Below, piece by piece: positions 17,040 through 26,080 of a stretch of 64,000 bases of DNA. The translations under genes were made by a program, and so were the position numbers. The notes beneath the pieces were generated by a model. That model was not told where the DNA came from and ran no database searches. It saw nothing but the letters and a program-made list of their open reading frames with translations. Positions within the stretch are counted from its first letter, which is position 1; each line of letters begins with the position of its first letter. Origin of the DNA: an uncultured Varibaculum sp. (GTDB lineage: Bacteria; Actinomycetota; Actinomycetes; Actinomycetales; Actinomycetaceae); assembly GCF_902489465.1 (NCBI RefSeq), contig NZ_CABTZZ010000002.1, forward strand, positions 21,360 to 85,359, written 5' to 3'.

Positions 17040-17451
17040 CAACGCGAGGCCTATATTTTTCCTCCCACCTGACAATCAGCCATAGCGGTTCCTGGGAATA
17101 GGTTGGTGCGGTAGAAGTATGCGGGGGCTAGATTTTTCCTCCTGCCCAAAATTTTGGAAAACGTAGCGACATTTTCCAAAATTTGCGCCCGCCTAGCCGA
17201 CTCGGATAAAACCTAGCCCCCGCGCACAGCTGGAACAAATCAGGCTGCTATGTTGCGCCAAAACGGGCGCATACTAGCCCCTAGGCAAGACCTTACGGTT
17301 GGCGCGCTAAAAGATGCGAGAGGGCGACTTGAGCCGAGCGAAGCAAGGCTCACCAGAGCCCCGAGCGCTTTTAGCGCACCAACCCGCAACCCTCGCGCTC
17401 AAACGCAAAACTCCTATCCCCCGCGCATCCCTCTATAAAAATCTAGTAAAG
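17040..17451. repeat. Non-coding region with nested inverted and direct repeats
   Basis: Several structures are stacked here. GCGGGGGCTAG (17121-17131) pairs with CTAGCCCCCGC (17213-17223) around a second 13-bp pair, AAATTTTGGAAAA (17149-17161) with TTTTCCAAAATTT (17172-17184). A 17-bp pair with one mismatch (17297-17313 with 17368-17384, GGTTGGCGCGCTAAAAG) encloses a smaller GAGCC/GGCTC hairpin. A 22-bp imperfect direct repeat (17045 and 17122, 77 bases apart) contains ATTTTTCCTCC. CTAGATTTTT at 17128 recurs inverted at 17437-17446. It lies between convergent genes, so part may act as bidirectional terminators; a miniature mobile element or structured RNA is possible. Confidence 0.7.
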
Positions 17452-17452
17452 G

Positions 17453-19150
17453 CTAGTTTTCTCGATTGGCGTGGTAGTAGTTGATCATCGCTTTAGTAGA
17501 AGGATCCTGTTGCTCCAATACCTCTTTATCACCGGCAATTGCGGGAGTAAGCGCCTTGGCGAGCTGTTTGCCCAGTTCTACGCCCCACTGGTCGAAACTG
17601 TTAATCCCCCACACTACCCCTTGGGTAAAGGTGAGGTGTTCATAGAGGGCGATCAGCTGCCCCAGTACCGAGGGCGTTAGACGCGGCGCCATGATCGAGG
17701 TTGACGGCTTGTTGCCGGGGAATACCCGGGCAGGGACGATGGGTTCTGGAGTCCCTTCGGCACGTACCTGATCAGCGGTCTTGCCAAAGGCGAGCGCCTG
17801 AGTTTGGGCGAAGAAATTACCTAGGAATAGCTCGTGCTGATCATTGTCTCCATCTTTGAGCGGCCAGGTGGGGTTAGCGAAAGCGATAAAATCGGCGGGA
17901 ATCATTTGAGTTCCCTGGTGGATCAACTGGTAAAAAGCATGTTGCCCGTTAGTGCCCGGCTCTCCCCAAAAGATTTCGCCAGTATCGTAGGTTACCGCTG
18001 CCCCATCCCAGCGTACGGCTTTACCATTGGATTCCATAGTTAGTTGCTGAAGGTAGGCCGGGAACCGGTGCAGATACTGTGAATAGGGCAAGACCGCGTG
18101 GGTAGGAGCGTGCAGGAAGTTGCGGTACCACACGTTGATTAGTCCCATCAGCACCGGAACATTCTCACTGAGCGGAGCCGTCCGGAAATGCTCGTCCATA
18201 GCGTACATACCGGACAGAAAATCGGAGAATCCCTCTTTACCAATCGCGACAGCCAGAGCGGTGCCGACTGCGGAATCTACCGAGTAACGTCCTCCTACCC
18301 AATTCCAAAAACCAAAGGCGTTATCTGGATCAATACCAAATTCGGCTACCGCCTCAAGATTAGTAGACACTGCCACGAAATGCTTGGACACTGCCTGTCG
18401 GGAATCCTCATCAGTAAGCTGCGATCCGCTATCTTTGCCTTCCCAGATTCCGCGGGCAGCCAGCTGGTCTAACAGCCAGCTGCGGGCGGCGCGGGCATTG
18501 GTGAGGGTTTCCAAAGTGGTGAAAGTCTTGGAGGCCACGATAAACAAGGTGGTTTCAGGATCCAAGTCCTTCACTTTTTCGCATAGATCCGTAGGATCAA
18601 TATTGGATACGAAGCGGCATTCAAGCCCGGTTTTAACATAGGGAAGCAACGCTTCGTAGGCCATCGCCGGACCTAAATCCGAACCTCCGATTCCGATATT
18701 CACCACGGTAGTGATGGGTTTTCCAGTAATTCCCAGCCAGGCTCCACTGCGCACTTTTTCCGTAAAGGCATAAACTCGCTCTAAAACGGCGGTTACATCG
18801 GCGCTAACGTCCTGCCCATCAACTTCGAGTTTATCTTTCCCAGGGCGCCGCAGCGCGGTATGGAGTACCGCGCGATCCTCGGTGGTATTAATATGTTCCC
18901 CTGCGAACATGGCATCACGATGAGCCTCGACTTTGGTTTGTGCCGCCAGGCGTGCCAGTGCCTCCAATATGGGAGCGGTTACCAAGTTCTTTGACAAGTC
19001 AACCCGCAAATCCGCGGCAGTAAAACTAAGCTGTTCGGCACGGTCTGGCTGTTGTTCAAACCAACCGGTAAGATCCGGTTTGAATGATTCGGCAAGATTA
19101 GTTAACTCTTGCCATGCCTGGGTGGTACTGGGGTCAATCGGAGCGCCCAT
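17453..19150 (-). CDS. pgi: Glucose-6-phosphate isomerase
   Basis: Pgi interconverts glucose 6-phosphate and fructose 6-phosphate. The 565-residue protein has [13 protein letters not shown], the sugar-phosphate site [13 protein letters not shown], the family signature region ending in [10 protein letters not shown], and the late [12 protein letters not shown] and GVELGKQLA blocks. The ATG is preceded by AGGAG at a 5-base gap. It is 27 bases after the phosphofructokinase gene on the same strand, so the two consecutive glycolytic enzymes are probably made from one mRNA. Confidence 0.97.
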   Translation of the reverse strand: MGAPIDPSTTQAWQELTNLAESFKPDLTGWFEQQPDRAEQLSFTAADLRVDLSKNLVTAPILEALARLAAQTKVEAHRDAMFAGEHINTTEDRAVLHTALRRPGKDKLEVDGQDVSADVTAVLERVYAFTEKVRSGAWLGITGKPITTVVNIGIGGSDLGPAMAYEALLPYVKTGLECRFVSNIDPTDLCEKVKDLDPETTLFIVASKTFTTLETLTNARAARSWLLDQLAARGIWEGKDSGSQLTDEDSRQAVSKHFVAVSTNLEAVAEFGIDPDNAFGFWNWVGGRYSVDSAVGTALAVAIGKEGFSDFLSGMYAMDEHFRTAPLSENVPVLMGLINVWYRNFLHAPTHAVLPYSQYLHRFPAYLQQLTMESNGKAVRWDGAAVTYDTGEIFWGEPGTNGQHAFYQLIHQGTQMIPADFIAFANPTWPLKDGDNDQHELFLGNFFAQTQALAFGKTADQVRAEGTPEPIVPARVFPGNKPSTSIMAPRLTPSVLGQLIALYEHLTFTQGVVWGINSFDQWGVELGKQLAKALTPAIAGDKEVLEQQDPSTKAMINYYHANREN

Positions 19151-19177
19151 GTTTTCTCCTGTTCGAATTGGTATAGG

Positions 19178-21442
19178 TTATAGGTCGGTTATCGGCAATG
19201 GTCGGACTTCAATATCCCATTCATCACGGGAAACCACCGAGATAATATCAACCAGTGGCAACCACCATTGGCTGAGGGGACGACGCACTTGAGGATCAAC
19301 CTTTTGCTGCATTTGCAGCAGCGGGAAAGACTCAATCCCCTCTGCTGACAGCCCCACTCCCAAGGGCTCGCTGCGATTTTGCGCGAATTGCTCGCTGAGC
19401 TCTTGAATCGCTGCCCGCACCAGGCGAGTAGCTAAGATGCGGTCAAAGGGAGACGGTTCTCCCCCCTGCTGCAAGTGTCCCAGAGCCGAGTGGCGCACAT
19501 CGAACATCCCTTGCGATTCTTGGGCAAACACGGAGGCTATGAATTCTCGATCATATCTGCCTCCGGCCTCTTCATTATGTAGTACCAGGCACAGGCGGCG
19601 ACCGTCACGGAAAGAATCCCGCATCATTTTCACATCGCTGGCTAGATCCTGCAGGTCATAGGGGAATTCATCGAGGTAGACCAACTCGGCTCCCGCGGCG
19701 ATACCTGACATTAGGGATAGGTATCCGCAGTGCCGCCCCATCGCATCGGCTACGAAACAACGCCGAGAAGCTGCCGCAGATTCTCGGATACGATCTAATG
19801 CCCAGACCGCATTATTTAGGGCAGAATCAGCGCCGATAGAAAGCTCAGATCCCGGCAAGTTATTGTCGATTGATGCCGGAATGCAAATCATCGGAATATT
19901 AAACGCCGGGTAGCGGGAGGTTTCCTGCCGCATCTGATTGATCGACAGGTAGGCGTTGTAGCCACCGATTACGATTAGGGCGTCGATGCGCTGTTCTTCC
20001 AGAGCGCGTCCTATTGCGTAGTATTCTTCTACCCGCGGAATGGCGCGCAACGTTCCGAGCTCCGCTCCTCCATCAAAGCCCCAGCCTTCAACGTCTTCCC
20101 AAGCTAGCTGCTTAACTTTTCCAGACATGAGCCCTTCAAAGGAACCGTAGATTCCCAGCATTTCAAACCCACGGTCTATGCCTTGCCGGACTGCGGCTCG
20201 AGCTGCAGTATTCATTCCGGGAGCAAGTCCGCCTACGTGCATAATGGCTACCCGCCGCGCATTATCGGGTAGTGCGTCTTGCTGGGGCGGAGTCGACATT
20301 ACTTCATTAATGGCCAGCATCTCGCTGAATGAACGTCCTCGCGCCTTAACTGCCTTTTCGTATTCTTGTGCTTTCGTAAACTTGGCAACCGCGCGAGTAT
20401 CGTTGACTGCTTTCATCAAAGGCAAGCGGGCAACCCGGTTATTACGAGCCCCAATGATCACCGGCTCGGAATCTTGGTCTTGGTGTAGCACTTCATACAC
20501 CGCTGCATATCCCAGGGCGGTGGGCATCCAGCGATCATAGGCTGAGGGCGTGCCCCCGCGCTGTACGTGCCCCAAGATAGTCAGATGCGGACGCTCTCCG
20601 GTTTCTTGCTCTAGGGCATCGCACACATCGTTTGCAGTAATAGGATTACCTTGATGATCGATAGCGCCTTCGGCCACCAACACGATGGATTCGCGCCTGC
20701 CTGCCCTGCGTCCAGCTTCCAGTTTTTTCGTCAGGATTTTCTGCCACCCTTGTTCAGGAGGAGCTTCGGGGATGAATACATAATCGCAACCCCGGGCAAC
20801 CGCACTCATCAGTGGTAGGTATCCGCAATGGCGTCCCATAACTTCTACGACGAAAGTGCGGCGATGGGAGGCCGCGGTAGAAGAAAGCTCATCCAGAGCC
20901 GCCAAGATTCTCTGCAAGGCTGAGTCAGTGCCGATGGTCATATCGAAACCAACTAAATCATTGTCGATAGAACCAACCAGGCCGGCTACCCGCAACTTTT
21001 CATGTCCAGCTACCTGTTCGGGGGTAAGTTCGTCTGCCTGCATCAGTTCTTCCAGGAGGCTGGGCCATTCTTCTTGAAACTCGTTAGTACCGGCTAGCGA
21101 ACCGTCTCCCCCAATAGAAATCAGGCAATCTATACCATTTAGAATCAGGTTTTTAGCGGCTTTGAGCAGTCCAGAACGTTCGCGAAACTCTTTACAGCGG
21201 GCAGTCCCAATTATTGTGCCCCCCTTATTGAGCACACTAGATACATCGGACCATCCCATCGGTTTGATCATTTCACCGCCAGTAACAGCTCCCTGCCAAC
21301 CTTCAAGGATCGCATAGGGCTGCGCACCCATTTTTAAAGCGGTCCGCACTACCGCCCGTACGGCAGCATTCATCCCCTGGGCATCCCCGCCCGAGGTTAA
21401 GACTCCTAGACGCTTCGGTTCGGCCCCTGTGGACTGACCCAT
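19178..21442 (-). CDS. Tandem two-domain 6-phosphofructokinase (eukaryotic-type architecture)
   Basis: This 754-residue protein contains two PfkA-like domains in one chain. The first (about 10-345) has TSGGDAQGMN at 16-25, ATP-site GGDGS at 111-115 and catalytic GSIDND at 157-162. The second (about 396-754) starts with HVGGLAPGMN, but the ATP motif reads GGYNA (493-497) and the catalytic motif SIDNN (524-528), followed by LPGSELSIGADSALN. The same pattern of a catalytic N half and a degenerate C half (GGFEA, SNN-PGSD-GADTALN) marks animal and fungal PFK. Start 21442 is chosen for AGAGGAGG just upstream. It lies between the LacI-like sensor gene and pgi. The C half is probably regulatory. Confidence 0.93.
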   Translation of the reverse strand: MGQSTGAEPKRLGVLTSGGDAQGMNAAVRAVVRTALKMGAQPYAILEGWQGAVTGGEMIKPMGWSDVSSVLNKGGTIIGTARCKEFRERSGLLKAAKNLILNGIDCLISIGGDGSLAGTNEFQEEWPSLLEELMQADELTPEQVAGHEKLRVAGLVGSIDNDLVGFDMTIGTDSALQRILAALDELSSTAASHRRTFVVEVMGRHCGYLPLMSAVARGCDYVFIPEAPPEQGWQKILTKKLEAGRRAGRRESIVLVAEGAIDHQGNPITANDVCDALEQETGERPHLTILGHVQRGGTPSAYDRWMPTALGYAAVYEVLHQDQDSEPVIIGARNNRVARLPLMKAVNDTRAVAKFTKAQEYEKAVKARGRSFSEMLAINEVMSTPPQQDALPDNARRVAIMHVGGLAPGMNTAARAAVRQGIDRGFEMLGIYGSFEGLMSGKVKQLAWEDVEGWGFDGGAELGTLRAIPRVEEYYAIGRALEEQRIDALIVIGGYNAYLSINQMRQETSRYPAFNIPMICIPASIDNNLPGSELSIGADSALNNAVWALDRIRESAAASRRCFVADAMGRHCGYLSLMSGIAAGAELVYLDEFPYDLQDLASDVKMMRDSFRDGRRLCLVLHNEEAGGRYDREFIASVFAQESQGMFDVRHSALGHLQQGGEPSPFDRILATRLVRAAIQELSEQFAQNRSEPLGVGLSAEGIESFPLLQMQQKVDPQVRRPLSQWWLPLVDIISVVSRDEWDIEVRPLPITDL

Positions 21443-21467
21443 TATTCCTCCTCTGGAAGGCTGGCAC

Positions 21468-22310
21468 CTAGGCGCTTCCCCTGGCAACCAGCGTCATCAT
21501 TTTGTCAACTTCTTTCGGATCTGGGGCATCGATTTTTTCGCCAGACAAGAATTTGCCGAGCGCCTGGGCGTAAAGCTGCCCGCTTACTTCGGGATTAAAA
21601 TCAATAGAGGTAAGTGGCGGGTTGAAGAGTTGACCTTCGGGAGCATTGCCTACCCCGATAACGGCACAGTCATTGGGAACCATGCGTCCACACATCCTAA
21701 GAGCCTGGATAACCTCCATCGCCAGGAAATCGTTATGGCAAATGAACCCATCAACCCCAGGATTCTTTGAAAACAGCTGCACTAACTCTCCGGAAAGATT
21801 GGGAGAATTGTATTCGGTAGTCAGCATGGTGGGCGTGGGACAACCTCCGAAAATACACCCTTGTAGCACTCCGGCATACCGTAACTGGTTAAGGTTTTCG
21901 AGCAAGGGGTCAGAGGAACACAGGTACACCAAGTTGCGGTGACCTGAGGAGACCATTCGGGATGCCATGGCTCGCCCGGAAGCACCATATAGCGCTGCCA
22001 CCACCGGATACGCCGGAGAATCAGTGGCAAAAATTGCCGGCTCGACCGGTACACCCAGGCTTTGCAACTGTTTATTTTGCTCTTTACTAAAGGGAACCAG
22101 CGGCAAAATTGGGCCAATTAGCTTTGCACTGTCCGCCAAAGCATCAACATCGAGTTTAGCGGCCTCTACCTGGACAGGGATTAAGTCAAATCCCATCTTG
22201 GCGGTTTCATAGCCGGTGCGTATCACCATGCTAAGTAACGGAGAATCATACGGCATCGGAGGACTGACTAACAGAAAACGCTTCGCTTGTGTCTTAGCAT
22301 TCTTCGCCAC
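21468..22310 (-). CDS. LacI/GalR-type sugar-sensor domain protein lacking the DNA-binding domain
   Basis: The whole 280-residue protein aligns by pattern with the effector-binding (periplasmic-binding-protein type 1) part of LacI/GalR regulators: RFLLVSPPMPYDSPLLSMVIRTGYE at the N terminus, SSGHRNLVYLCSS and RYAGVLQGC in the middle, DGFICHNDFLAMEVIQALRMCGRMVPNDCAVIGVGN and PPLTSIDFNPEVSGQLYAQAL later. Only about 10 residues precede the first strand, so the helix-turn-helix and hinge are absent, and I find no such coding in the 200 bases upstream. No signal peptide is seen, so it is cytoplasmic. It precedes the phosphofructokinase gene by 25 bases. Its role is unknown. Confidence 0.8.
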   Translation of the reverse strand: MAKNAKTQAKRFLLVSPPMPYDSPLLSMVIRTGYETAKMGFDLIPVQVEAAKLDVDALADSAKLIGPILPLVPFSKEQNKQLQSLGVPVEPAIFATDSPAYPVVAALYGASGRAMASRMVSSGHRNLVYLCSSDPLLENLNQLRYAGVLQGCIFGGCPTPTMLTTEYNSPNLSGELVQLFSKNPGVDGFICHNDFLAMEVIQALRMCGRMVPNDCAVIGVGNAPEGQLFNPPLTSIDFNPEVSGQLYAQALGKFLSGEKIDAPDPKEVDKMMTLVARGSA

Positions 22311-22402
22311 TGTGACCCCCTTCTGTTGACGCCAATTCTGCTAGGTTACTGAGCATCTAACTCACTACCCAATACTAACCTATTTCTTGGTATCGACCAG
22401 AC

Positions 22403-22445
22403 GAAAAAGATCGGGGCGGACGCTTCTTCTTCGCGTCCGCCCCGA
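22403..22445 (-). terminator. Rho-independent terminator of icd
   Basis: A perfect 13-bp stem, TCGGGGCGGACGC (22411-22423) with its complement (22433-22445), is followed on the minus strand by CTTTTTCG. It lies 72 bases beyond the icd stop. Confidence 0.92.
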
Positions 22446-22517
22446 AAAGACCGACAGGATCTGGGATTTCCAGGTTCAAGCCACCTGTTAAAACCCCTAG
22501 GTCAGCTGGGTTTTAGG

Positions 22518-23744
22518 TTAGGCATCTTGTTTTAGACGCTTAGCCAGGTTCTCAATCAACACATTCATGAAGCCATCGGTATCCAACCAGGGATGATCCT
22601 CATCGATCAGGCGAGCTAGGTCTTTGGTCATTTGCCCGCCTTCAACAGTAGAGATAATTACCTCCTCTAAGGTCTGCGCGAAGTGAGCAACTTCTGGAGT
22701 ATTGTCTAGATTGCCGCGATGTGCCAGACCGCGGGTCCAGGCGTAGATAGAGGCAATCGGGTTGGTGGAGGTTTTTTCTCCCCGCTGCCAGCGGCGATAG
22801 TGGCGAGTTACCGTACCATGTGCTGCTTCAGCCTCGATAGTGCGCCCATCGGGAGTCATTAGTACCGAAGTCATCAGCCCTAGGGAACCGAAACCCTGAG
22901 CTACCGTATCGGACTGAACATCGCCATCATAATTCTTACATGCCCAAACATATCCACCTTCCCAGCGCAGGGAAGAGGCCACCATATCATCGATCAAGCG
23001 GTGCTCATAGTGCAGGCCGGCTTCCTCGTATTGCTCTTTGAATTCGCTGTCATAGACGTCGGCGAAAATATCCTTAAACTGCCCGTCATAGGCCTTCAAA
23101 ATCGTATTCTTGGTGGACAGGTAAACCGGATATCCCCGCAGCAGGCCATAGCGGAAACAAGCGCGAGCGAAATCTTTGATGGAGTCATTGAAGTTGTACA
23201 TACCCATGGCAACTCCCCCACTTTCGGGGTACTCAACCACGGTATGTTCTATAGGCTCGGATCCATCTTTCGGTTGGAAGCTAATGGTTAGGCTCCCGGC
23301 ACCGGGGATTTTGAAATCAGTGGCCTTGTATTGGTCACCGAAGGCGTGTCGGGCAACCACGATGGGCTTTGTCCATCCACCCACCAGACGCGGCACATTG
23401 CTCATAATAATGGGTTCGCGGAAAATCACCCCGCCGAGAATGTTGCGGATAGTGCCATTGGGCGATTTCCACATTTTCTTGAGCCCAAACTCTTCCACCC
23501 GCGCCTCATCAGGGGTGATAGTTGCACATTTAACCCCTACGCCGTATTCTTTAATCGCGTTGGCGGCATCAATAGTGACCTGGTCACCGGTGGCATCCCG
23601 GTTCTCTACGCTGAGGTCGTAGTAACGAAGATCCACATCCAGATAGGGAAGGATTAGTTCGTTACGGATTTTTTGCCAAATAATCCGGGTCATTTCATCG
23701 CCGTCTAGTTCGACGATCGGGCCGGCTACTTTGATCTTTGCCAT
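22518..23744 (-). CDS. icd: NADP-dependent isocitrate dehydrogenase (eukaryotic-type, homodimeric)
   Basis: It oxidises isocitrate to 2-oxoglutarate in the TCA cycle. The 408-residue protein belongs to the subfamily that includes eukaryotic IDH1/2 and many actinobacterial enzymes, seen from [13 protein letters not shown], the substrate loop [36 protein letters not shown], the metal site region [10 protein letters not shown] and [12 protein letters not shown]. The start at 23744 (MAKIKVAG) has GGAG 6 bases upstream; the open frame extends four codons further. The gene is flanked by its own terminator. Confidence 0.97.
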   Translation of the reverse strand: MAKIKVAGPIVELDGDEMTRIIWQKIRNELILPYLDVDLRYYDLSVENRDATGDQVTIDAANAIKEYGVGVKCATITPDEARVEEFGLKKMWKSPNGTIRNILGGVIFREPIIMSNVPRLVGGWTKPIVVARHAFGDQYKATDFKIPGAGSLTISFQPKDGSEPIEHTVVEYPESGGVAMGMYNFNDSIKDFARACFRYGLLRGYPVYLSTKNTILKAYDGQFKDIFADVYDSEFKEQYEEAGLHYEHRLIDDMVASSLRWEGGYVWACKNYDGDVQSDTVAQGFGSLGLMTSVLMTPDGRTIEAEAAHGTVTRHYRRWQRGEKTSTNPIASIYAWTRGLAHRGNLDNTPEVAHFAQTLEEVIISTVEGGQMTKDLARLIDEDHPWLDTDGFMNVLIENLAKRLKQDA

Positions 23745-23937
23745 GAATAACTCCAAAGCTACTAGTTTTAAGTCCTTGGTCTTAACTTTACTCGATATCG
23801 AGATAAATTAGCAATGGCTAGCGCTGTGAGCTGAGAGGCGAAGTCTGTGGTTATCCGCTTCAAACATTGTTCCCCGCAAGTTTCTGCGTGACGGTAAATC
23901 CTTCTCACGCGGTAGCTTCGTACCTTAAATTAGCTTT

Positions 23938-24684
23938 ATGCAGATTCAGATTGGCAAGACCGCTGTCGCCAGGCCTCAGCCTCTTATCTGGTTAGAGGCC
24001 GGACTGGGCGGGTCTATGCGTAGCTGGAACCTGACTTTCCCGATTCTTAGCCGTGCTTTTTACTGCGCTCGCTCAACCCGCTCCCCGATTTTGTACCCCG
24101 AAGAGGGCGCGGAAGTGACTTGGCAAAGCCTAGTGGCGGAGATGCGAGCGGGCGGAGAAGAACTTGCTCTCCACCTGGGCGCCACTTTTGAAAACCCACT
24201 ACCTATGGTGCTGGTCGGGCACTCCTATGGCGCAATGCTGGTACGAGTTTGGGCAGCACAACTATTAAAGTCCCCCACTTCCGCCCGGGTACGGCCAGTT
24301 GGAATCGTACAGATAGACCCCTCTTTCGAGGGAAACAACGAGGGCGCCAGTCCTCTCTATCAAAAGCTGGAGCAAAAGATCCTTGCCTGGATTTACCGCG
24401 GAGCCGCCCGCGAGCAACCTTCCTTTTACTTGGCTTGGCAAGATCTCCAAGAGATTGATTTACTGGATCGTCAGCTGCCTCAACTGGTGATTTCCGCTGC
24501 CCACCGCCGAAGCAGTAAAACCTGGCAAGGTTTGACTTCCTACGCCCGAGCCATTGATGCCCGCCTGGTGCGCGCCGATTCTTCCCGCCATCACCTGCAG
24601 CTATTCGATCCGGTAACCGTGGCCAGTCAGATCATAGAGTTTACGAGGCAAATCAACGTTCAAATAAATAGCAAAGGGGACTAG
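23938..24684 (+). CDS. Alpha/beta hydrolase
   Basis: A 248-residue alpha/beta-hydrolase-fold protein. The nucleophile elbow is VGHSYGAMLVRVWA (G-H-S-Y-G), the oxyanion region EAGLGGSMRSWN lies near the N terminus, and SSRHHLQLFDP near the C terminus supplies the likely catalytic His. No signal peptide is visible. There is no ribosome-binding site before the ATG; TAAATTAG a few bases upstream could be a -10 of a leaderless mRNA. Its substrate is unknown. Confidence 0.85.
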   Translation: MQIQIGKTAVARPQPLIWLEAGLGGSMRSWNLTFPILSRAFYCARSTRSPILYPEEGAEVTWQSLVAEMRAGGEELALHLGATFENPLPMVLVGHSYGAMLVRVWAAQLLKSPTSARVRPVGIVQIDPSFEGNNEGASPLYQKLEQKILAWIYRGAAREQPSFYLAWQDLQEIDLLDRQLPQLVISAAHRRSSKTWQGLTSYARAIDARLVRADSSRHHLQLFDPVTVASQIIEFTRQINVQINSKGD

Positions 24685-24717
24685 CTAGGACTTCTGGAAG
24701 CCACCAACGGCGATAGA

Positions 24718-24762
24718 GAAAAATCTTAAGGGCGGGGACGCCCAAAACCTGCGTCCCCGCCC
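24718..24762 (-). terminator. Rho-independent terminator of hsp20
   Basis: A perfect 12-bp stem GGGCGGGGACGC (24730-24741) with its complement (24751-24762) is followed on the minus strand by CTTAAGATTTTTC, so the T-run starts a few bases away. Confidence 0.8.
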
Positions 24763-24782
24763 AAGAATGCTATCAGCTGCGC

Positions 24783-25226
24783 TTAGTCGGCATCATTAAG
24801 AGTCTCGGCATTGCCCTCGATCTGGCGAGAGCCACGCTGGACTGCAATCTTGCGAGGCTTAGCTTCCTCTGCCACCGGGATAACTAGCTTGAGCACCCCG
24901 TCCACATACTCGGCCTCTACTTGGTCAAGAGCCACCCCATTACCCAAGGTGAGCTGGCGAGCGAAAGTACCGAAGGGACGCTCATGAGTCAGCCACTGGG
25001 CACCGGTAATTTCGGGGGATTTGCGCTCGGCGCGAATAGTGAGGGTGCGATCCTCGATATCGATATCTACGCTGGCCGGATCCACCCCCGGCAAATCAAA
25101 AAGGGCAATAAACTTTTCTCCATCACGATACAGATCCAAAGGCATAGCTGCCCGGGAAGGACCTTGGCGCATCGCGTCTTCAAAAATCGCTTCCATCTGA
25201 CGGAAGGGATCATACCTGCGAACCAT
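24783..25226 (-). CDS. Small heat-shock protein Hsp20 (alpha-crystallin family)
   Basis: An ATP-independent holdase chaperone of 147 residues. It has the start MVRRYDPFRQMEAIFEDAM, the alpha-crystallin core (MPLDLYRDGEKFIALFDLPG to the hallmark GVLKLVIP) and a short charged tail with KPRKIAVQ, the I-x-V type anchor. A HAIR palindrome about 120 bases upstream of the start places it in the HspR regulon with clpB and dnaK, as for hsp18/acr2-type genes in other actinobacteria. Confidence 0.95.
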   Translation of the reverse strand: MVRRYDPFRQMEAIFEDAMRQGPSRAAMPLDLYRDGEKFIALFDLPGVDPASVDIDIEDRTLTIRAERKSPEITGAQWLTHERPFGTFARQLTLGNGVALDQVEAEYVDGVLKLVIPVAEEAKPRKIAVQRGSRQIEGNAETLNDAD

Positions 25227-25347
25227 GATTACTCCTTACCCCCGCGTAGTTGCGGGAAATCTTCTTACCGAGATTCTCTCGGTCTCACGGATCCCATTCT
25301 GGCACTCTCCACACCCTAGTGCTAGCCAATTATTCTGAAGGCGAAAA

Positions 25348-25368
25348 GTTAAGTCAGATAGACTCAAC
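25348..25368. promoter_or_regulatory. HAIR element (HspR operator) upstream of hsp20
   Basis: GTTAAGT-N7-ACTCAAC keeps the 7-base spacer of the HspR operator with one changed base in the left arm compared with the clpB site. It lies between divergent hsp20 and the cyclotransferase-like gene. Confidence 0.82.
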
Positions 25369-25520
25369 TTTAAATTTTCTATCCCCAAGATCTCCACCTA
25401 GTCCCTAATTTTCCCTTTGAACAGCCAATATATATTGCTATCCGCAACCGCCAATGACAGTAACCCAAAACGCCGCCCCAAAGACGCCCTAAAACTAGTC
25501 GTTACTGAGAAAATAGGAAC

Positions 25521-26066
25521 ATGAGCGCGCGATACCTACCTTTATTTGTCTACGGCACCTTGAAACTCGGTTCTCGCGGCTTTGGCTCCAGTCTGAAAGC
25601 CGCGGTGACCGAATTCGCCCCGGCCTATCTGCGGGAAGCCTCCCTATATATTGGAGCGTCCTACCCGATGGCGATCCGCTCTATCGGCGGCACCGGTATT
25701 GTGGGGCAAGTACTGCTGATCGAACAGCGTTTATTTGAAGAAACCCTAGAAGAACTCGACGAATACGAAGGGTATTTAGGCGAAGGCGACCCCAATAATA
25801 TGTATACCCGGCAAATCGTACGGGTAGAGGTATTCCCGGACAAAGACAGCACCTGGGAAGGTCCCACCCAAGAAGTCCAGGCCTATGTTTATATGGCTAA
25901 CGCGGACTCCTTCCGCGATCACCGCGATGAACTGGTGCTCTCCCCCAGCGGCGATTGGGATAACCACGAGGAAGAATGGGAAGAACTCTCCCCCGCCCTC
26001 GAAGATTTTGAAGACCCCAATATCGATGAGCGTTTCAGCGACGATGAGGACGAGCTAGACCGCTAA
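25521..26066 (+). CDS. Gamma-glutamylcyclotransferase-like protein (AIG2/GGCT fold)
   Basis: The N terminus LFVYGTLKLGSRGF carries the Y-G-T-L substrate-loop motif of the gamma-glutamylcyclotransferase fold, and ELDEYEGY supplies the usual catalytic-region acidic residues. The fold covers about residues 5-130. The remaining 50 residues are very acidic (Asp/Glu-rich to the end) and probably disordered. Members of this fold act on gamma-glutamyl amines or are of unknown role, so the reaction is not established. It is divergent from hsp20 and convergent with the next gene. Confidence 0.85.
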   Translation: MSARYLPLFVYGTLKLGSRGFGSSLKAAVTEFAPAYLREASLYIGASYPMAIRSIGGTGIVGQVLLIEQRLFEETLEELDEYEGYLGEGDPNNMYTRQIVRVEVFPDKDSTWEGPTQEVQAYVYMANADSFRDHRDELVLSPSGDWDNHEEEWEELSPALEDFEDPNIDERFSDDEDELDR

Positions 26067-26080
26067 AGTCGCGCTGACCA

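Noticed and set aside
19178..21442. Two separate phosphofructokinase genes joined by a sequencing error
   Set aside because: The frame is continuous with no internal stop, the second half is diverged in the same way as eukaryotic PFK C halves, and there is no start with a ribosome site at the junction.
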